The notes below the pieces were generated by a model, which saw nothing but the letters and a program-made list of their open reading frames with translations, did no database searches and was not told the DNA's origin. From contig JAEWCF010000052.1 of the NCBI GenBank assembly GCA_023390775.1, forward strand, positions 1 through 29,466: 29,466 bases of DNA, given 5' to 3'. This DNA comes from Bacteroidota bacterium (GTDB lineage: Bacteria; Bacteroidota; Bacteroidia; Flavobacteriales; Flavobacteriaceae). How positions within the stretch are numbered: position 1 is the stretch's first letter; every line of letters begins with the position of its first letter. Shown piece after piece: positions 6,667 through 14,522 of this stretch. Position numbers and translations under genes: made by a program.

Positions 6667-6695
6667 AAAAAAACCCTTCCTGAAAAGGAAAGGTT
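6667..6695 (-). terminator. Terminator of barrel 3
   Basis: On the minus strand AAACCTTTCC pairs with GGAAGGGTTT (ten pairs, one G-U) and a run of T follows. Confidence 0.85.
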
Positions 6696-6722
6696 TATCT
6701 TATAAAAAGAGCTCAAGGCCTT

Positions 6723-7268
6723 TTAGAACCTGTATCCGATACCCAGCATAAAACCGGTATTCATCAGGTCGGCCTCCTCCACTTCACTGATCGAGGTCAA
6801 TCCCAGATTGTAGCGAAGGTCAAACAAAAGCCCGTTGGCCAGGTCATAACCCAATCCCACACCTACACCGATATCGGTTCCCTTGGTGGCTTCCTCAACC
6901 GCGTCTTCCGCAGTCGCGATCCTGAAGGCTACCTGCGGGCCTGCCTGGATGTTGAATCCCTGTGCAACATAATACTTCAGCATCACGGGGATCCGGATGT
7001 AGGTAGTTGCGAAATCGACATCGTTCAGGTCAGTGTCGCCGGTGGCACCTTCTTTCGAAATAAGGAGTTCAGGCTGGATATGGAAGTTTCCGGAGATCGG
7101 CAAGTCGGCAAGACCGCCCACGTAGAATCCGGTATTTCCCTTCCAATCGCCGTCACCCGCATAATTCGTAAACTGGACTCCGCCCTTGATCCCGAATTTT
7201 GTTTCCTCGGATTGTGCCGTGGCTGCCAGGCTAAAAAGCACGGCCGCCGTCATAATCAATTTTCTCAT
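6723..7268 (-). CDS. Outer-membrane beta-barrel protein (PorT-like family), barrel 3
   Basis: The precursor has 181 residues with the signal peptide MRKLIMTAAVLFSLAATAQ. The mature part follows the same template as barrels 1, 4 and 5: FGIKGGVQFTNYAGD, FYVGGLADLPISGNFHIQPE, TYIRIPVMLKYYVAQGFNIQ, AGPQVAFRI, and a terminal Phe in LGIGYRF. It is closest to barrel 4 (shared FHIQPE, LRYNLGL.(D/S)ISEV and GYRF), suggesting tandem duplication. A longer frame opens at 7322, but the ATG at 7268 gives a normal signal peptide and lies 24 bases from a matching -7 box. Confidence 0.88.
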   Translation of the reverse strand: MRKLIMTAAVLFSLAATAQSEETKFGIKGGVQFTNYAGDGDWKGNTGFYVGGLADLPISGNFHIQPELLISKEGATGDTDLNDVDFATTYIRIPVMLKYYVAQGFNIQAGPQVAFRIATAEDAVEEATKGTDIGVGVGLGYDLANGLLFDLRYNLGLTSISEVEEADLMNTGFMLGIGYRF

Positions 7269-7291
7269 GATAAAAACGTTTTGGTTTTCGG

Positions 7292-7299
7292 CAAAGATA
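7292..7299 (-). promoter_or_regulatory. -7 box of barrel 3
   Basis: Minus-strand TATCTTTG matches TAnnTTTG. No -33 TTG at the expected distance. It supports the ATG at 7268 over the upstream start. Confidence 0.5.
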
Positions 7300-7371
7300 A
7301 ACCAACCGCAAAGCCCCGGCATTACACGATTTTAACAGTTTTGTGGAATCTTTTATGGAAATCCTATAAAC

Positions 7372-7399
7372 AACAAAGCCCTCCACGCGGGAAGGCTTC
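7372..7399 (-). terminator. Terminator of barrel 4
   Basis: Minus-strand AAGCCTTCC pairs with GGAGGGCTT (nine pairs, one G-U) around a CGCG-type loop, then TTTGTTGTTT. Confidence 0.7.
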
Positions 7400-7419
7400 G
7401 GTTAAAATATGGCGTTGTC

Positions 7420-7947
7420 TTAGAACCTGTAACCCAGACCAAGCTGAAGGTTGGTGTTCTTGATCTCGGCTCCGTCAACTTCGCTGATGTCCATAAGGCC
7501 CAGGTTGTAACGAAGGTCGAAGAAAAGACCCATCGGAAGCTCGTAAGCAGCACCGATTCCAAGGCCAAGGTCCATAGACTTGGTAGCCTCGTCGGTGAAA
7601 TCATCTTCAGCGGCTACTTTGAAAGCCAATGAAGGTCCGGCCTGAAGGTTAAACCCTTCCATAACGTAGTACTTAGCCATAACCGGGATTCTCAGGTAGC
7701 TCAAAGAAGCGTTGTCTGCACCTTCCATAGAGTACAATACTTCCGGCTGGATGTGGAAGTTCTCTGAAATTGCAAGGTCAACAAGACCACCTACGTAGAA
7801 GCTGGTAGCAGCATCGCTCTCAACATCTCCGGTAAAATTCGACATGTTAAGACCGGCTTTGATACCGAACTTAGCGCCGTCACCATCCTGAGCATTGGCA
7901 AATCCGAAAGCGAATACTGCCGCAACTGTTAAGATAATTTTTTTCAT
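7420..7947 (-). CDS. Outer-membrane beta-barrel protein (PorT-like family), barrel 4
   Basis: The precursor has 175 residues with the signal peptide MKKIILTVAAVFAFGFANAQ, then the family pattern: FGIKAGLNMSNFTGD, FYVGGLVDLAISENFHIQPE, LSYLRIPVMAKYYVMEGFNL, QAGPSLAFKV, LFFDLRYNLGLMDISEV, and a terminal Phe in LGLGYRF. It is probably a paralogue of barrel 3, which lies just downstream in the same orientation, but each gene has its own -7 box and terminator. Codon use is somewhat more AT-ending than in the metabolic genes nearby. Function unknown. Confidence 0.88.
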   Translation of the reverse strand: MKKIILTVAAVFAFGFANAQDGDGAKFGIKAGLNMSNFTGDVESDAATSFYVGGLVDLAISENFHIQPEVLYSMEGADNASLSYLRIPVMAKYYVMEGFNLQAGPSLAFKVAAEDDFTDEATKSMDLGLGIGAAYELPMGLFFDLRYNLGLMDISEVDGAEIKNTNLQLGLGYRF

Positions 7948-7973
7948 TTCTGTTTTGTTTAAAATTATTAGGT

Positions 7974-7981
7974 CAAAATTA
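7974..7981 (-). promoter_or_regulatory. -7 box of barrel 4
   Basis: Minus-strand TAATTTTG is an exact match to TAnnTTTG, 26 bases before the ATG at 7947. No -33 TTG at 18-20 bases. Confidence 0.5.
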
Positions 7982-8132
7982 TACGGATTTGAAGCAGGGG
8001 GTCGGCGGCAAATCTATACTTATTAACAATTTTATCAACTTTAATAGGAATTAGTTGGCCAAACCTTGGAATTTTGTAACGGCCGGCACGCCATTTAAAT
8101 CTAACTTGGCCCGACCATTAAACCACAATCAA

Positions 8133-8666
8133 ATGAAAAATCTAGCAACCTTCCTTATTTGCCTCGTTGCGTTCACGGTGCAGTCACAGGTATTCCGGCT
8201 TGGGCTAAAGGCCGGGCCAAACTTCGCCAATTTCAGCGGCGGGGTGAGCGAACTCAACTACAGCGGGCGCACCTCGGTACACGCCGGAGCGATTGCCGAA
8301 ATCGGCCTTTCCGGAAAATTTGCGGTCCAGCCCGAATTGCTTTACTCCTCGCAGGGTGCCGATGTCGACGGCCTGGGCGATTTCAATTTGGACTATGTAT
8401 CGGTACCGGTGCTTGCCAAAATCTACATCCTTTCGGACAAACTGAGCGTGGACGTAGGCCCGCAGTTTTCCTTCCTGATCGACGAAGCCGACGAAGCCAT
8501 CGAAAACGAAAAATTTGATTTTGCCGTGGCCGGCGGCCTCAGCCTGCACATCACCAAAAGCATCTTTGTCCAGGGACGTTACGTGGCCGGACTGACCGAA
8601 GCCTCGCGCGATGCCGAAGTGAAGAACTCGGTGGTGCAGTTGTCGGTGGGGTACATGATATTCTAG
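8133..8666 (+). CDS. Outer-membrane beta-barrel protein (PorT-like family), barrel 5
   Basis: The 177-residue precursor starts with MKNLATFLICLVAFTVQSQ as signal peptide. The mature part carries the shared strands: LGLKAGPNFANFSGG, VHAGAIAEIGLSGKFAVQPE, NLDYVSVPVLAKIYILSDK, VDVGPQFSFLID, VQGRYVAGLTEASRDAEVKN, with the end VGYMIF. It is most like barrel 1 (shared LDY.(A/S)VPVLAK, GRYV.GLT, KNSV.Q) rather than barrels 3 and 4. A longer frame opens at a TTG at 8055, but that would put 26 residues before the signal peptide. Followed by a heptamer repeat rather than a clear terminator. Confidence 0.87.
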   Translation: MKNLATFLICLVAFTVQSQVFRLGLKAGPNFANFSGGVSELNYSGRTSVHAGAIAEIGLSGKFAVQPELLYSSQGADVDGLGDFNLDYVSVPVLAKIYILSDKLSVDVGPQFSFLIDEADEAIENEKFDFAVAGGLSLHITKSIFVQGRYVAGLTEASRDAEVKNSVVQLSVGYMIF

Positions 8667-8670
8667 CTTT

Positions 8671-8705
8671 CAGCCGTCAGCTGTCAGTCGTCAGTCATCA
8701 GTCAA
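8671..8705 (+). repeat. Heptamer tandem repeat, left arm
   Basis: Five imperfect copies of CAGTCGT-like 7-mers (CAGCCGT, CAGCTGT, CAGTCGT, CAGTCAT, CAGTCAA) begin 5 bases after the stop codon of barrel 5. The right arm at 8792-8822 carries the same type of 7-mer in reverse orientation. Confidence 0.65.
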
Positions 8706-8791
8706 CGATTAGCGAAGCAATTTATTCGTGGCAAAAATTATATAACGAACAATTCCTACATTTACCAATATGCCCATTTAAACCTTTTTTT

Positions 8792-8822
8792 ACTGACAAC
8801 CGACAACTGATAACTGACAACT
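8792..8822 (-). repeat. Heptamer tandem repeat, right arm
   Basis: On the minus strand this reads successive 7-mers CAGTTAT, CAGTTGT, CGGTTGT, CAGT, inverted relative to the left arm at 8671-8705. It ends 3 bases before the aroQ start, so it forms most of the aroQ leader. Confidence 0.65.
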
Positions 8823-8825
8823 ATA

Positions 8826-9254
8826 ATGACCATCGCCATCATCAACGGTCCCAACCTCAACCTGCTGGGGACCCGCGAACCCGAGATTTACGGCAAGGCC
8901 GGTTTCGACACCTATTATAAGGAGTTGAAGCAGGCTTTCGCCGATATCAGCCTCCCCTATTTCCAGTCCAATGTCGAGGGCGAACTCATCAACGCCTTGC
9001 ACGATGCCTCCCTTCACGCCGATGCGGTCATCCTGAATGCGGCCGGGTACACGCATACGTCGGTGGCCATCGGCGACGCGGTCAGGGCCATCGGGATTCC
9101 GGTGGTGGAGGTGCACATCTCAAACATCTTCGCCAGGGAGGAATTCCGCCATCATTCGTATATAGCGCCACATGCGGCGGGGATGATCTGTGGCCTGGGG
9201 CTTGACGGTTACCGCCTTGCGATCCATTATCTATCAGACAGACTGCGCCGATGA
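8826..9254 (+). CDS. aroQ: 3-dehydroquinate dehydratase, type II
   Basis: The 142-residue length is normal for the type II enzyme, which removes water from 3-dehydroquinate in the shikimate pathway. Visible active-site motifs are GPNLNLLGTREPEIYG (with R17 and catalytic Tyr22), FQSNVEGELI, NAAGYTHTS (N71, H77) and EVHISN with H97, followed by R104 and R108. The cytoplasmic enzyme is a dodecamer in known members. The stop overlaps the ATG of the DUF5686 gene (ATGA). In related genomes aroQ usually sits close to xerD; here five barrel genes lie between them. Confidence 0.95.
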   Translation: MTIAIINGPNLNLLGTREPEIYGKAGFDTYYKELKQAFADISLPYFQSNVEGELINALHDASLHADAVILNAAGYTHTSVAIGDAVRAIGIPVVEVHISNIFAREEFRHHSYIAPHAAGMICGLGLDGYRLAIHYLSDRLRR

Positions 9255-11725
9255 AAAACTTCCTCCTAATGTTCATGCTTCTGGCGGGAGCATCGTTATC
9301 GGCACAGATTGCGGGAACGGTGACCGATTCGCAAAACAATCCGTTGCCGTTCGTATCGATTTATCTCGAGAATTCGTTTCGCGGAACCACGAGCAACGAG
9401 CAGGGCAAATTCGAACTGGCGATCAACAAGCCGGGAAAATACACCATCGTCTTTCAATATCTCGGGTACAAGACCCGCAAAATCACGGTCAACGCACAGC
9501 TTTTTCCGCATGTTGTCGATGTCGCCCTTGAAGAGGAAAACATCACCCTTAAGGAGGTGGTGATCGACCCGTCGGTCAACCCCGCCAACCAGATCATACG
9601 CGATGCCATCGCCAGCCGCCGTGCCAATACCGAAAAAGCTTCCCGATACCGCGCCGACTTCTATTCAAGAGGGATTTTCCGCATCCGCGAGGCGCCGAAA
9701 AAAGTACTCGGCAAAAAACTCGACATGTTTGACGAAGTCCTGGATTCCACCCGAAGCGGCATTCTATATCTGTCGGAAACGGTTTCCAAAATCGTTTATG
9801 AAAAGCCCGGGAAGCTCAAAGAAACCATCATCGCGTCCAAGGTCAGCGGGAAAGACAATGGATTCAGTTTCAACAATGCGGCATCGGTGGATTTCGATTT
9901 GTACGAGAACACCGTACCGTTCCAGGTGGCGGTCATTTCGCCGATTGCTTCGAATGCCTTTGCCTACTATAAATACAAACTTGAGGGAACGTTTTTCGAG
10001 GACGGGCAGATGATCAACAAGATCCGCGTTACGCCGCGCCGCACCACCGAACCCGTTTTTGAAGGCTACCTTTATATAGTGGAAGATTCGTGGGCCATCT
10101 ACGCCGCCGACCTTTCCCTTCGCGGAAACCAGATCCAGGTCCCGGCCATCGCGCTGCTCACGCTAAAGCAACAGTACAGCCACAACAAACCAGCAAGTTT
10201 ATGGATCAAGAATACACAGGTCCTGGACTTTGAGGCGGGAATGTTTGGCGTCAACGTTTCGGGGCGGTTTACCTATGTCTACAGCAATTACGAATTTGAG
10301 GACCGCTTCCCAAAAAAGACCTTTACCGCCGAGGTGCTGACCTTTGAAAAGGACGCCAATAAAAAAGACGATAATTATTGGTTGCAAAACAGGCCCGTTC
10401 CCCTCACCCTCGAGGAAAGCCGCGATTATCAAAAAAAGGATTCGCTCCAGGAGAGGCAGAAATCACGCGCCTACAAGGATTCGGTGGACCGCAAGCGCAA
10501 CCAGTTCAGCCCGTGGGACATCATAACGGGGTACTCCTACCAGAATTCGTTCAGGAACGAGACCTTCTCCTATGACGGGTTGCTTTCGACCATCGGCTTC
10601 AACACCGTCCAGGGGTATAATTTTGAGACCGGGATCTCCTTCACCAAGCGCAATCCCGACGACAGGACCTACACTACCTTCGGCATTGAGACCAATTACG
10701 GTTTTTCCGAAGACAGATTCCGGCTGTCCGGATATGCCACGCGCAAATTCAACAATACCACAGGGCGGACCCTGACCCTTTCGGGAGGAAGCAGCATCGA
10801 GCAGTTCAATTCGGCCGAACCCATCAGCCGCATCGTCAACAGTATCGCGACGACTTTTTTCCGGAACAATTTCATGAAGCTCTACGACCTGAATTTCGCA
10901 CGGATTCATTTCCGGGAGGAAGTATTCAACGGATTGCAGCTCCAGCTTTCCACCGAATTCTCGCGTCGGCGCCAACTCTTCAACAACACCGACGAATCGA
11001 TCATCCGCAATGAAAAGGGCTACACGTCCAACAATCCGCTCGCTCCGATGGACTTCACGACGCCCGCCTTCGACACGCATTACCTCCTCAAGAGCTCGCT
11101 AACCGCAAGGATTTCAATCGGCCAGCAGTATTGGATGCGCCCCGACGGCAAGTTCAATATCCGCAACGATAATTTCCCGGTGATTTTCCTCACCTATGAG
11201 AAAGGGTATGCAGCCAGCGAGCAACGGTACAACTTTGACCATCTACAGGCGCGGCTCTCGCATGACCTGGACCTGTCCAACCTGGGCGAGACGGGAGTCA
11301 ACGTCAGGGCGGGAAAATTTTTCAATGCCGAGGATATTTCCTTCGTCGATTACCGCCACTTCAACGGAAACAGGACGCACATCGGGCAAAACGACCGCTA
11401 CCTGAATGTCTTCCACCTGATGCCGTATTACGATTTTTCAACCAACGACCGCTATCTGGAAATCCACGCGGAGCACGATGACCGCGGATTCATTACCAAC
11501 AAGATTCCGTTGATCAAGCTCTTGAGGTCAACGCTGGTACTCGGCTTTCACAACCTGGCGATTCCCGGCATGCGCCCCTACACCGAATATTCGGCGGGGC
11601 TCAACAACCTGGGGTTCGGCAAGTTCAGGATTTTCAGGTTGGACTACGTCCGATCGTACAACGGCAATGCCTTCCGTGAGGACGGGGTGATTTTCGGGCT
11701 GACGATCCTCAACCTGCTCGATTAA
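9251..11725 (+). CDS. DUF5686 outer-membrane protein with carboxypeptidase-like regulatory domain
   Basis: The 824-residue precursor starts with a signal peptide (MKNFLLMFMLLAGASLSAQ). Residues about 20-100 form a CarboxypepD_reg-like domain (IAGTVTDSQNNPLPFVSIYL, then GKYTIVFQYLGYKTRKITV), the module that also begins TonB-dependent receptors. The rest matches DUF5686: a soluble part to about 400, then repeated aromatic amphipathic strands to the C-terminus, suggesting a large barrel. It is not a TonB receptor because no plug motif was seen. Role unknown. The ATG overlaps the aroQ stop by four bases, and its own stop overlaps that of the opposing TSUP gene. Confidence 0.88.
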   Translation: MKNFLLMFMLLAGASLSAQIAGTVTDSQNNPLPFVSIYLENSFRGTTSNEQGKFELAINKPGKYTIVFQYLGYKTRKITVNAQLFPHVVDVALEEENITLKEVVIDPSVNPANQIIRDAIASRRANTEKASRYRADFYSRGIFRIREAPKKVLGKKLDMFDEVLDSTRSGILYLSETVSKIVYEKPGKLKETIIASKVSGKDNGFSFNNAASVDFDLYENTVPFQVAVISPIASNAFAYYKYKLEGTFFEDGQMINKIRVTPRRTTEPVFEGYLYIVEDSWAIYAADLSLRGNQIQVPAIALLTLKQQYSHNKPASLWIKNTQVLDFEAGMFGVNVSGRFTYVYSNYEFEDRFPKKTFTAEVLTFEKDANKKDDNYWLQNRPVPLTLEESRDYQKKDSLQERQKSRAYKDSVDRKRNQFSPWDIITGYSYQNSFRNETFSYDGLLSTIGFNTVQGYNFETGISFTKRNPDDRTYTTFGIETNYGFSEDRFRLSGYATRKFNNTTGRTLTLSGGSSIEQFNSAEPISRIVNSIATTFFRNNFMKLYDLNFARIHFREEVFNGLQLQLSTEFSRRRQLFNNTDESIIRNEKGYTSNNPLAPMDFTTPAFDTHYLLKSSLTARISIGQQYWMRPDGKFNIRNDNFPVIFLTYEKGYAASEQRYNFDHLQARLSHDLDLSNLGETGVNVRAGKFFNAEDISFVDYRHFNGNRTHIGQNDRYLNVFHLMPYYDFSTNDRYLEIHAEHDDRGFITNKIPLIKLLRSTLVLGFHNLAIPGMRPYTEYSAGLNNLGFGKFRIFRLDYVRSYNGNAFREDGVIFGLTILNLLD

Positions 11726-12480
11726 CGGCCGAACACATCGTAGGCGAGGCGCATCAGCGTGAGCGTGACAACCATCATAAAGACAAGCCGTATGAACCGG
11801 TTCCCGCGCCCGATGGCCAGACGTGCGCCGGCATATCCGCCCAACGCGTTGCAGGCCGCCATAGGCAAGGCGATCGCCCAGATGATCTTGCCCTTCAACG
11901 AAAACAGCACGATCGAGCCAAGGTTTGTCGCGAGGTTGATGGTTTTGGCCGACGCCGAAGCGCCTAAAAAGTCACACCCCGAAAGTGCGATGAAAGCGAG
12001 AATCAGGAAACTTCCCGTTCCCGGCCCGATGAAACCGTCGTAAAATCCGATGCATCCTACCACCAGCCACAGTTTCCAACCGCTTTGGGGGACGGTTCCT
12101 TTCCCCTGCCCGAAACTTTTATTTGCAAACGTATAGACCGCCATTGCCGCGAGCACCGCCAGCAACACGGGTTTCATGAAGTCGTTTGAAACATGGGTAA
12201 GGAGCAATGACCCCGTCCAGGCCGCGGCAAATGCCAGCGCCGCCAAACCCAGCAGCGTTTTCAGGGGAAGCGCAATGTGTTTCCGGTAACGCAAAGTGGC
12301 CGCAAACGTGCCGCTGAAAGCAGGGATTTTCACTGTCCCGATCAGCGTCGACACTGCATGTTGGGGAAGCAATACAAGTGCCGCCGGTGTTTGGATGAGC
12401 CCGCCGCCGCCCACGATGGCGTCGATAAAACCGGCGAGGAACGCGGCAAGGCACAACAAAGCGAAGATGGTGGTATCCAT
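11722..12480 (-). CDS. TSUP family transporter (sulfite exporter TauE/SafE-type)
   Basis: The 252-residue product is very hydrophobic, with about eight membrane segments. The N-terminal motif FLAGFIDAIVGGGGLIQTPA is the hallmark repeat of TSUP proteins, and the second half repeats it loosely (CIGFYDGFIGPGTGSFL). Family members move sulfite, sulfonates or other small anions across the inner membrane. The substrate here cannot be told. The start codon directly follows the T-tract of the murA terminator, with no separate leader. The stop overlaps the convergent DUF5686 stop (TTAA at 11722-11725). Confidence 0.9.
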   Translation of the reverse strand: MDTTIFALLCLAAFLAGFIDAIVGGGGLIQTPAALVLLPQHAVSTLIGTVKIPAFSGTFAATLRYRKHIALPLKTLLGLAALAFAAAWTGSLLLTHVSNDFMKPVLLAVLAAMAVYTFANKSFGQGKGTVPQSGWKLWLVVGCIGFYDGFIGPGTGSFLILAFIALSGCDFLGASASAKTINLATNLGSIVLFSLKGKIIWAIALPMAACNALGGYAGARLAIGRGNRFIRLVFMMVVTLTLMRLAYDVFGR

Positions 12481-12502
12481 AAAAAAACCCGGCGGACCGG
12501 GC
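12480..12502 (-). terminator. Terminator of the DUF493-DUF4290-murA operon, fused to the TSUP start codon
   Basis: On the minus strand CCCGG-TCCG-CCGGG is followed by seven T and then immediately by the ATG of the TSUP gene (12480). It lies 6 bases after the murA stop. Readthrough would be needed for TSUP expression unless a promoter lies inside murA. Confidence 0.75.
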
Positions 12503-12507
12503 TGTTG

Positions 12508-13815
12508 TTATTCGCGTACGATCTTCGCACCGATGGCCCGCAGGCGCTCGTCGATGTTTTCGTATCCGCGGTCGATCTGGTCGATGTTCTGGATGGTTGA
12601 CGTTCCCTTGGCCGAAAGCGCCGCGATCAAAAGCGAGATCCCCGCCCTGATATCGGGAGAAGACATCACCGTCGCTTTAAGTTGCGACTGGAAATTGTGC
12701 CCGATGACAACCGCCCGGTGCGGGTCGCAAAGGATGATCTTCGCGCCCATATCGATCAATTTGTCCACAAAGAACAAACGGCTTTCAAACATTTTCTGAT
12801 GGATCAGGACATCGCCCTTCGCCTGGGTCGCCACGACCAGGACAATGCTCAAAAGGTCGGGCGTAAAACCCGGCCACGGTGCATCGGCGATGGTGAGGAT
12901 GGACCCGTCAATATCGGTCTTGATCTGGTAACTTTCGTGCGTCGGGATAAAGATATCGTCCCCACGCTTTTCGAGGGTGATTCCCAGTTTGCGGAACACA
13001 TTCGGGATCACGCCCAGGTTCTCCCAGCTCACATCCTTGATGGTGATCTCGCTTCGGGTCATCGCCGCGAGGCCGATCCACGAACCGATTTCGATCATGT
13101 CGGGCAGGATCCGGTGATTGCATCCGCCGAGTGATTCGACACCTTCAATGGTCAGTAGGTTCGATCCCACACCCGTGATCTTCGCGCCCATCGAATTGAG
13201 CATCTTGCAAAGCTGCTGGAGATAAGGTTCGCACGCCGCGTTGTAGATTTGAGTGGTTCCTTTTGCCAGTACCGCGGCCATCACGATGTTGGCGGTCCCG
13301 GTTACCGATGCCTCGTCGAGGAGCATCGTGGTTCCCGTCAGGCCGTCTGTAGCTTCAACCCCGTAGAAATGGTCCTCGCGGTTGTAGCGGAACTTGGCGC
13401 CCAGGTTGATGAAACCTTCAAAATGTGTGTCGAGCCTGCGCCTGCCGATCTTGTCGCCGCCCGGTTTCGGGATGTACCCGCGGCCGTAGCGCGCGAGCAG
13501 CGGGCCCACGATCATGATGGATCCGCGGAGCGAGCCGCCCTCCTTCTTGAACGCTTCGGTTTCCAGGTAGCCCACGTTGACCTCGTCGCTCTGGAAGGTG
13601 ATGGAACCCTTTCCGTTCCGCTGGATCTTCACGCCCAGGTTGCCCAAAAGCGTGATCAGTTTGTTGACATCGATGATGTCCGGAATGTTTTCAATCGTGA
13701 CTTTCTCGGGTGTCAGGAGCACGGCGCACAAAATCTGCAACGCCTCGTTCTTGGCGCCCTGGGGCCTGATTTCCCCTTTGAGGCGGTGGCCGCCCTCAAT
13801 CTTGAATACTGCCAT
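12508..13815 (-). CDS. murA: UDP-N-acetylglucosamine 1-carboxyvinyltransferase
   Basis: The product is 435 residues, normal MurA length. It transfers enolpyruvate from PEP to UDP-GlcNAc, the first committed step of peptidoglycan synthesis in the cytoplasm. The N-terminal signature RPQGAKNEALQILCAVLL includes the conserved Lys-Asn. The catalytic loop reads PKPGGDKIGRRRLD, so the position that is Cys115 in E. coli MurA is Asp here (D121). Asp at this position is known to keep activity and prevent fosfomycin attachment. The gene begins directly after the DUF4290 stop (0 bases between) and is the last gene of a three-gene operon. Confidence 0.96.
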   Translation of the reverse strand: MAVFKIEGGHRLKGEIRPQGAKNEALQILCAVLLTPEKVTIENIPDIIDVNKLITLLGNLGVKIQRNGKGSITFQSDEVNVGYLETEAFKKEGGSLRGSIMIVGPLLARYGRGYIPKPGGDKIGRRRLDTHFEGFINLGAKFRYNREDHFYGVEATDGLTGTTMLLDEASVTGTANIVMAAVLAKGTTQIYNAACEPYLQQLCKMLNSMGAKITGVGSNLLTIEGVESLGGCNHRILPDMIEIGSWIGLAAMTRSEITIKDVSWENLGVIPNVFRKLGITLEKRGDDIFIPTHESYQIKTDIDGSILTIADAPWPGFTPDLLSIVLVVATQAKGDVLIHQKMFESRLFFVDKLIDMGAKIILCDPHRAVVIGHNFQSQLKATVMSSPDIRAGISLLIAALSAKGTSTIQNIDQIDRGYENIDERLRAIGAKIVRE

Positions 13816-14520
13816 CTACGGTTGTTTTCTATTGTTCTTGTTCTGTTTTCCGTTCTTTTGGATCTTTTGCTTCATCGGCGCCGGCTGCATCGACTTGTTC
13901 GACGGCTTTTTGTTGGTCCGCATCAATTCGGTGGAATTGACAAGCTCCTCCGAACTCTGCAGCAGGTTGATCCTCCCATCCGACAACTCGTACAAATGCT
14001 CAAAGATTACCGCATCGGTCACGGTATCCTTGTTCCAAGAAAGATAGGACTTCTTCATGTGGTTGGCAATGACCTTGATGAGCGCGCTCTTGAGTTCGCC
14101 TTCCTCCCATCCGTTTGCCACGTCGATCATGTATTTGATGTTGTTGCCGTAGAATCGGTATTTGGGGAAATTCTGCGGATATTCAAGCGCGTCCGGGCGA
14201 AGTTGCAAAACCTCACGGGAAGGGATCGGAAACGGCGAATCAACGTCCAGCTTAAAATCGGACATGATGAAAAGCTGGTCCCACAATTTATGCTGAAAAT
14301 CCGGCACATCGCGCAAATGCGGGTTAAGGCCGCCCATGACCTGGATGATGTATCGCGCGGCCTTGTTTCGCTCCTCTCGGTCTTCAATGGCGACGGCCTG
14401 GTCAATGAGTTTTTGCAGGTGGCGCCCGTATTCCGGAATGATCAGGTGGGGCCGCTCGGCGTTGTATTCAAGGTAATGCACCACATCGGCGGCGTTTTCC
14501 TTTTGGTATTTAGTTGCCAT
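13816..14520 (-). CDS. DUF4290 domain-containing protein
   Basis: This 234-residue cytoplasmic protein has no signal peptide. It matches the Bacteroidetes family DUF4290, which is nearly always encoded just before murA. Visible features are PHLIIPEYGRHLQKLIDQA near the N-terminus, VMGGLNPHLRDVPDFQHKLW in the middle, and a basic, Lys/Gln/Asn-rich tail after residue about 205 that looks disordered. Biochemical role unknown; conserved linkage suggests a link to cell-wall growth. It starts 2 bases after the DUF493 stop and its own stop touches the murA ATG. Confidence 0.9.
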   Translation of the reverse strand: MATKYQKENAADVVHYLEYNAERPHLIIPEYGRHLQKLIDQAVAIEDREERNKAARYIIQVMGGLNPHLRDVPDFQHKLWDQLFIMSDFKLDVDSPFPIPSREVLQLRPDALEYPQNFPKYRFYGNNIKYMIDVANGWEEGELKSALIKVIANHMKKSYLSWNKDTVTDAVIFEHLYELSDGRINLLQSSEELVNSTELMRTNKKPSNKSMQPAPMKQKIQKNGKQNKNNRKQP

Positions 14521-14522
14521 AA

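Noticed and set aside
8671..8822. Possible CRISPR-like array from the repeated CAGT units
   Set aside because: The units are 7 bp and contiguous, without spacers, and no cas gene is present. It is a tandem heptamer repeat.
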